Assembly: GCF_028737265.1 (NCBI RefSeq)
Contig: NZ_JAQZAK010000003.1
Coordinates: forward strand, 124,001-188,000
From: Actinomycetospora callitridis
GTDB lineage: Bacteria; Actinomycetota; Actinomycetes; Mycobacteriales; Pseudonocardiaceae
Direction: 5' to 3'
DNA: 64,000 bases
The number at the start of each line of letters is the position of its first letter. Position 1 is the first letter of the stretch. A program made the translations under genes and the position numbers. Shown one piece after another: positions 63,410 to 64,000 of this stretch. The notes under the pieces were generated by a model, which saw only the letters and a list, made by a program, of their open reading frames with translations, did no database searches and was not told the origin of the DNA.

Positions 63410-63419
63410 TGCACGTGCA
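63410..63419. promoter_or_regulatory. Palindrome TGCACGTGCA, second copy
   Basis: Identical to 63361-63370, 49 bases further on and 18 bases before the DUF397 start. Confidence 0.55.
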
Positions 63420-63437
63420 GATGAGCGAGGCGGTCGC

Positions 63438-63692
63438 ATGGGCCAGGTGGCGAATGCACGAGTCGCCCTCCCCGGCGTGACGTGGCGCAAGAGCGCCCGC
63501 TCGGGCAAGCAGGGCAACTGCGTCGAGCTCGCGCGGGTGCGCGCGCGGGGTGTCGCCGTCCGCAACTCCCGCTTCCCCGAGGGGCCTGCGCTGGTGTTCT
63601 CGGTCGCCGAGCTGAGCGCGTTCGTCGCCGCCGTCAAGGGCGGTGCCTACGACCACCTGCTCCCCGACGACCTCGCGGAGCGCTCGGCATGA
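63438..63692 (+). CDS. DUF397 small protein
   Basis: An 84-residue protein with the family core VTWRKSARSGKQGNCVELARV and VAVRNSRFPEGPALVFSVAELSAFVAAVKGGAYDHL. DUF397 (Scr2-like) proteins are partners of XRE-DUF5753 regulators. ATG at 63438 is preferred; GTG 63447 would also keep the core. Its stop overlaps the next gene (ATGA). Confidence 0.88.
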   Translation: MGQVANARVALPGVTWRKSARSGKQGNCVELARVRARGVAVRNSRFPEGPALVFSVAELSAFVAAVKGGAYDHLLPDDLAERSA

Positions 63693-63961
63693 GGCGGCCC
63701 GGCACCCGCGCCCTGTGGCTGACCTGCGCCGTGGACGGTGCGGACCACGCCGTGTCCGACGCCGCGTTCCTCGCGGCCCAGGGCGGCGACGGCCGGTACG
63801 AGGCCCTCTGCCGGGCCACCGTGTGGGCCTCGTCGCTGGCGGCGCCCCCGGCAGGACGCTGCCCGTCGTGCGCCACGGCGGCCGGCGAGTCCACGGCGGT
63901 GACACCCGATCGGCGCACCGGCGGGCTGTGGTCCCGGCTCGTTCCCCGCGCGTCGGCCTGA
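63689..63961 (+). CDS. Small Cys/His-containing protein coupled to DUF397
   Basis: A 90-residue protein with LWLTCAVDGADHAVSD, ALCRATVWASSL and GRCPSCATAA. The Cys-His-Cys-CxxC spacing could bind one zinc. Similar short proteins follow DUF397 genes in related genomes as far as I recall; the role is unknown. ATGA overlap implies translation coupled to DUF397. The last 39 bases of the window hold nothing recognisable. Confidence 0.65.
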   Translation: MRRPGTRALWLTCAVDGADHAVSDAAFLAAQGGDGRYEALCRATVWASSLAAPPAGRCPSCATAAGESTAVTPDRRTGGLWSRLVPRASA

Positions 63962-64000
63962 TCAGCCCTCGGATGACTCCGTTCGGCGCAGAGTAATCAC

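Overview
The window is a chromosomal stretch of a high-GC actinobacterium. The evidence is GTG starts, many 1-4 bp stop/start overlaps, strong third-position G/C, an InhA-type enoyl reductase, a ferrochelatase with a C-terminal cysteine cluster, and DUF397/DUF5753/DUF574 families that are typical of actinomycetes. Gene content fits Pseudonocardiales (Pseudonocardia or Actinomycetospora-like); that placement is inference. I see about 60 protein genes, and no rRNA, tRNA, CRISPR array, integrase or transposase.

Bases 1-16 kb: the C-terminal part of a membrane-anchored Pls/PosA-type synthetase and a lipoprotein; a flavin monooxygenase coupled to htpG; a solitary AbiEi-like/DUF559 gene lying between two related 39-bp hairpins; a Tat-exported multicopper oxidase with a small membrane protein; a NarL-type two-component pair; ilvA facing a GNAT/MFS pair; and a CopD-CtaG copper/cytochrome oxidase assembly fusion. 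Bases 16-25 kb: an envelope cluster (RDD, SpoIIM-like, DUF58, MoxR, DUF4350, DUF4129, Gly-Tyr-rich membrane protein), split by an AraC regulator and a VOC protein. Bases 25-38 kb: VTT membrane protein, lipoproteins, carotenoid-desaturase-like oxidase, succinate-semialdehyde-type dehydrogenase, DUF3616, hydrolase, an unusually long GluRS, SPFH/NfeD pair and DUF3097.

Bases 37.7-40.3 kb hold a lactonase/iron-alcohol-dehydrogenase/FmdB operon. With the aldehyde dehydrogenase at 28.3 kb it could take gamma-butyrolactone through 4-hydroxybutyrate to succinate. Bases 40.5-52.2 kb reproduce the mycobacterial block acn - NlpC/P60 - MoxR - DUF58 - VWA - fabG - inhA - hemH, interrupted by an esterase. 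Next come a siderophore-interacting flavoprotein under a probable iron box and a class I aldolase.

Bases 54.3-59.6 kb: an aldehyde dehydrogenase / APC permease / GMC oxidoreductase operon (choline- or amine-type catabolism) abuts a HAD phosphatase that has lost its N-terminal catalytic motif. The window ends with an FAD monooxygenase, a methyltransferase, and a divergent DUF574 methyltransferase / XRE-DUF5753 / DUF397 / small Cys-rich protein regulatory module carrying two identical palindromes around a candidate promoter.

Recurring theme: intrinsic hairpins at gene ends, several of which contain the stop codon of the upstream CDS, fall into a few repeat families.
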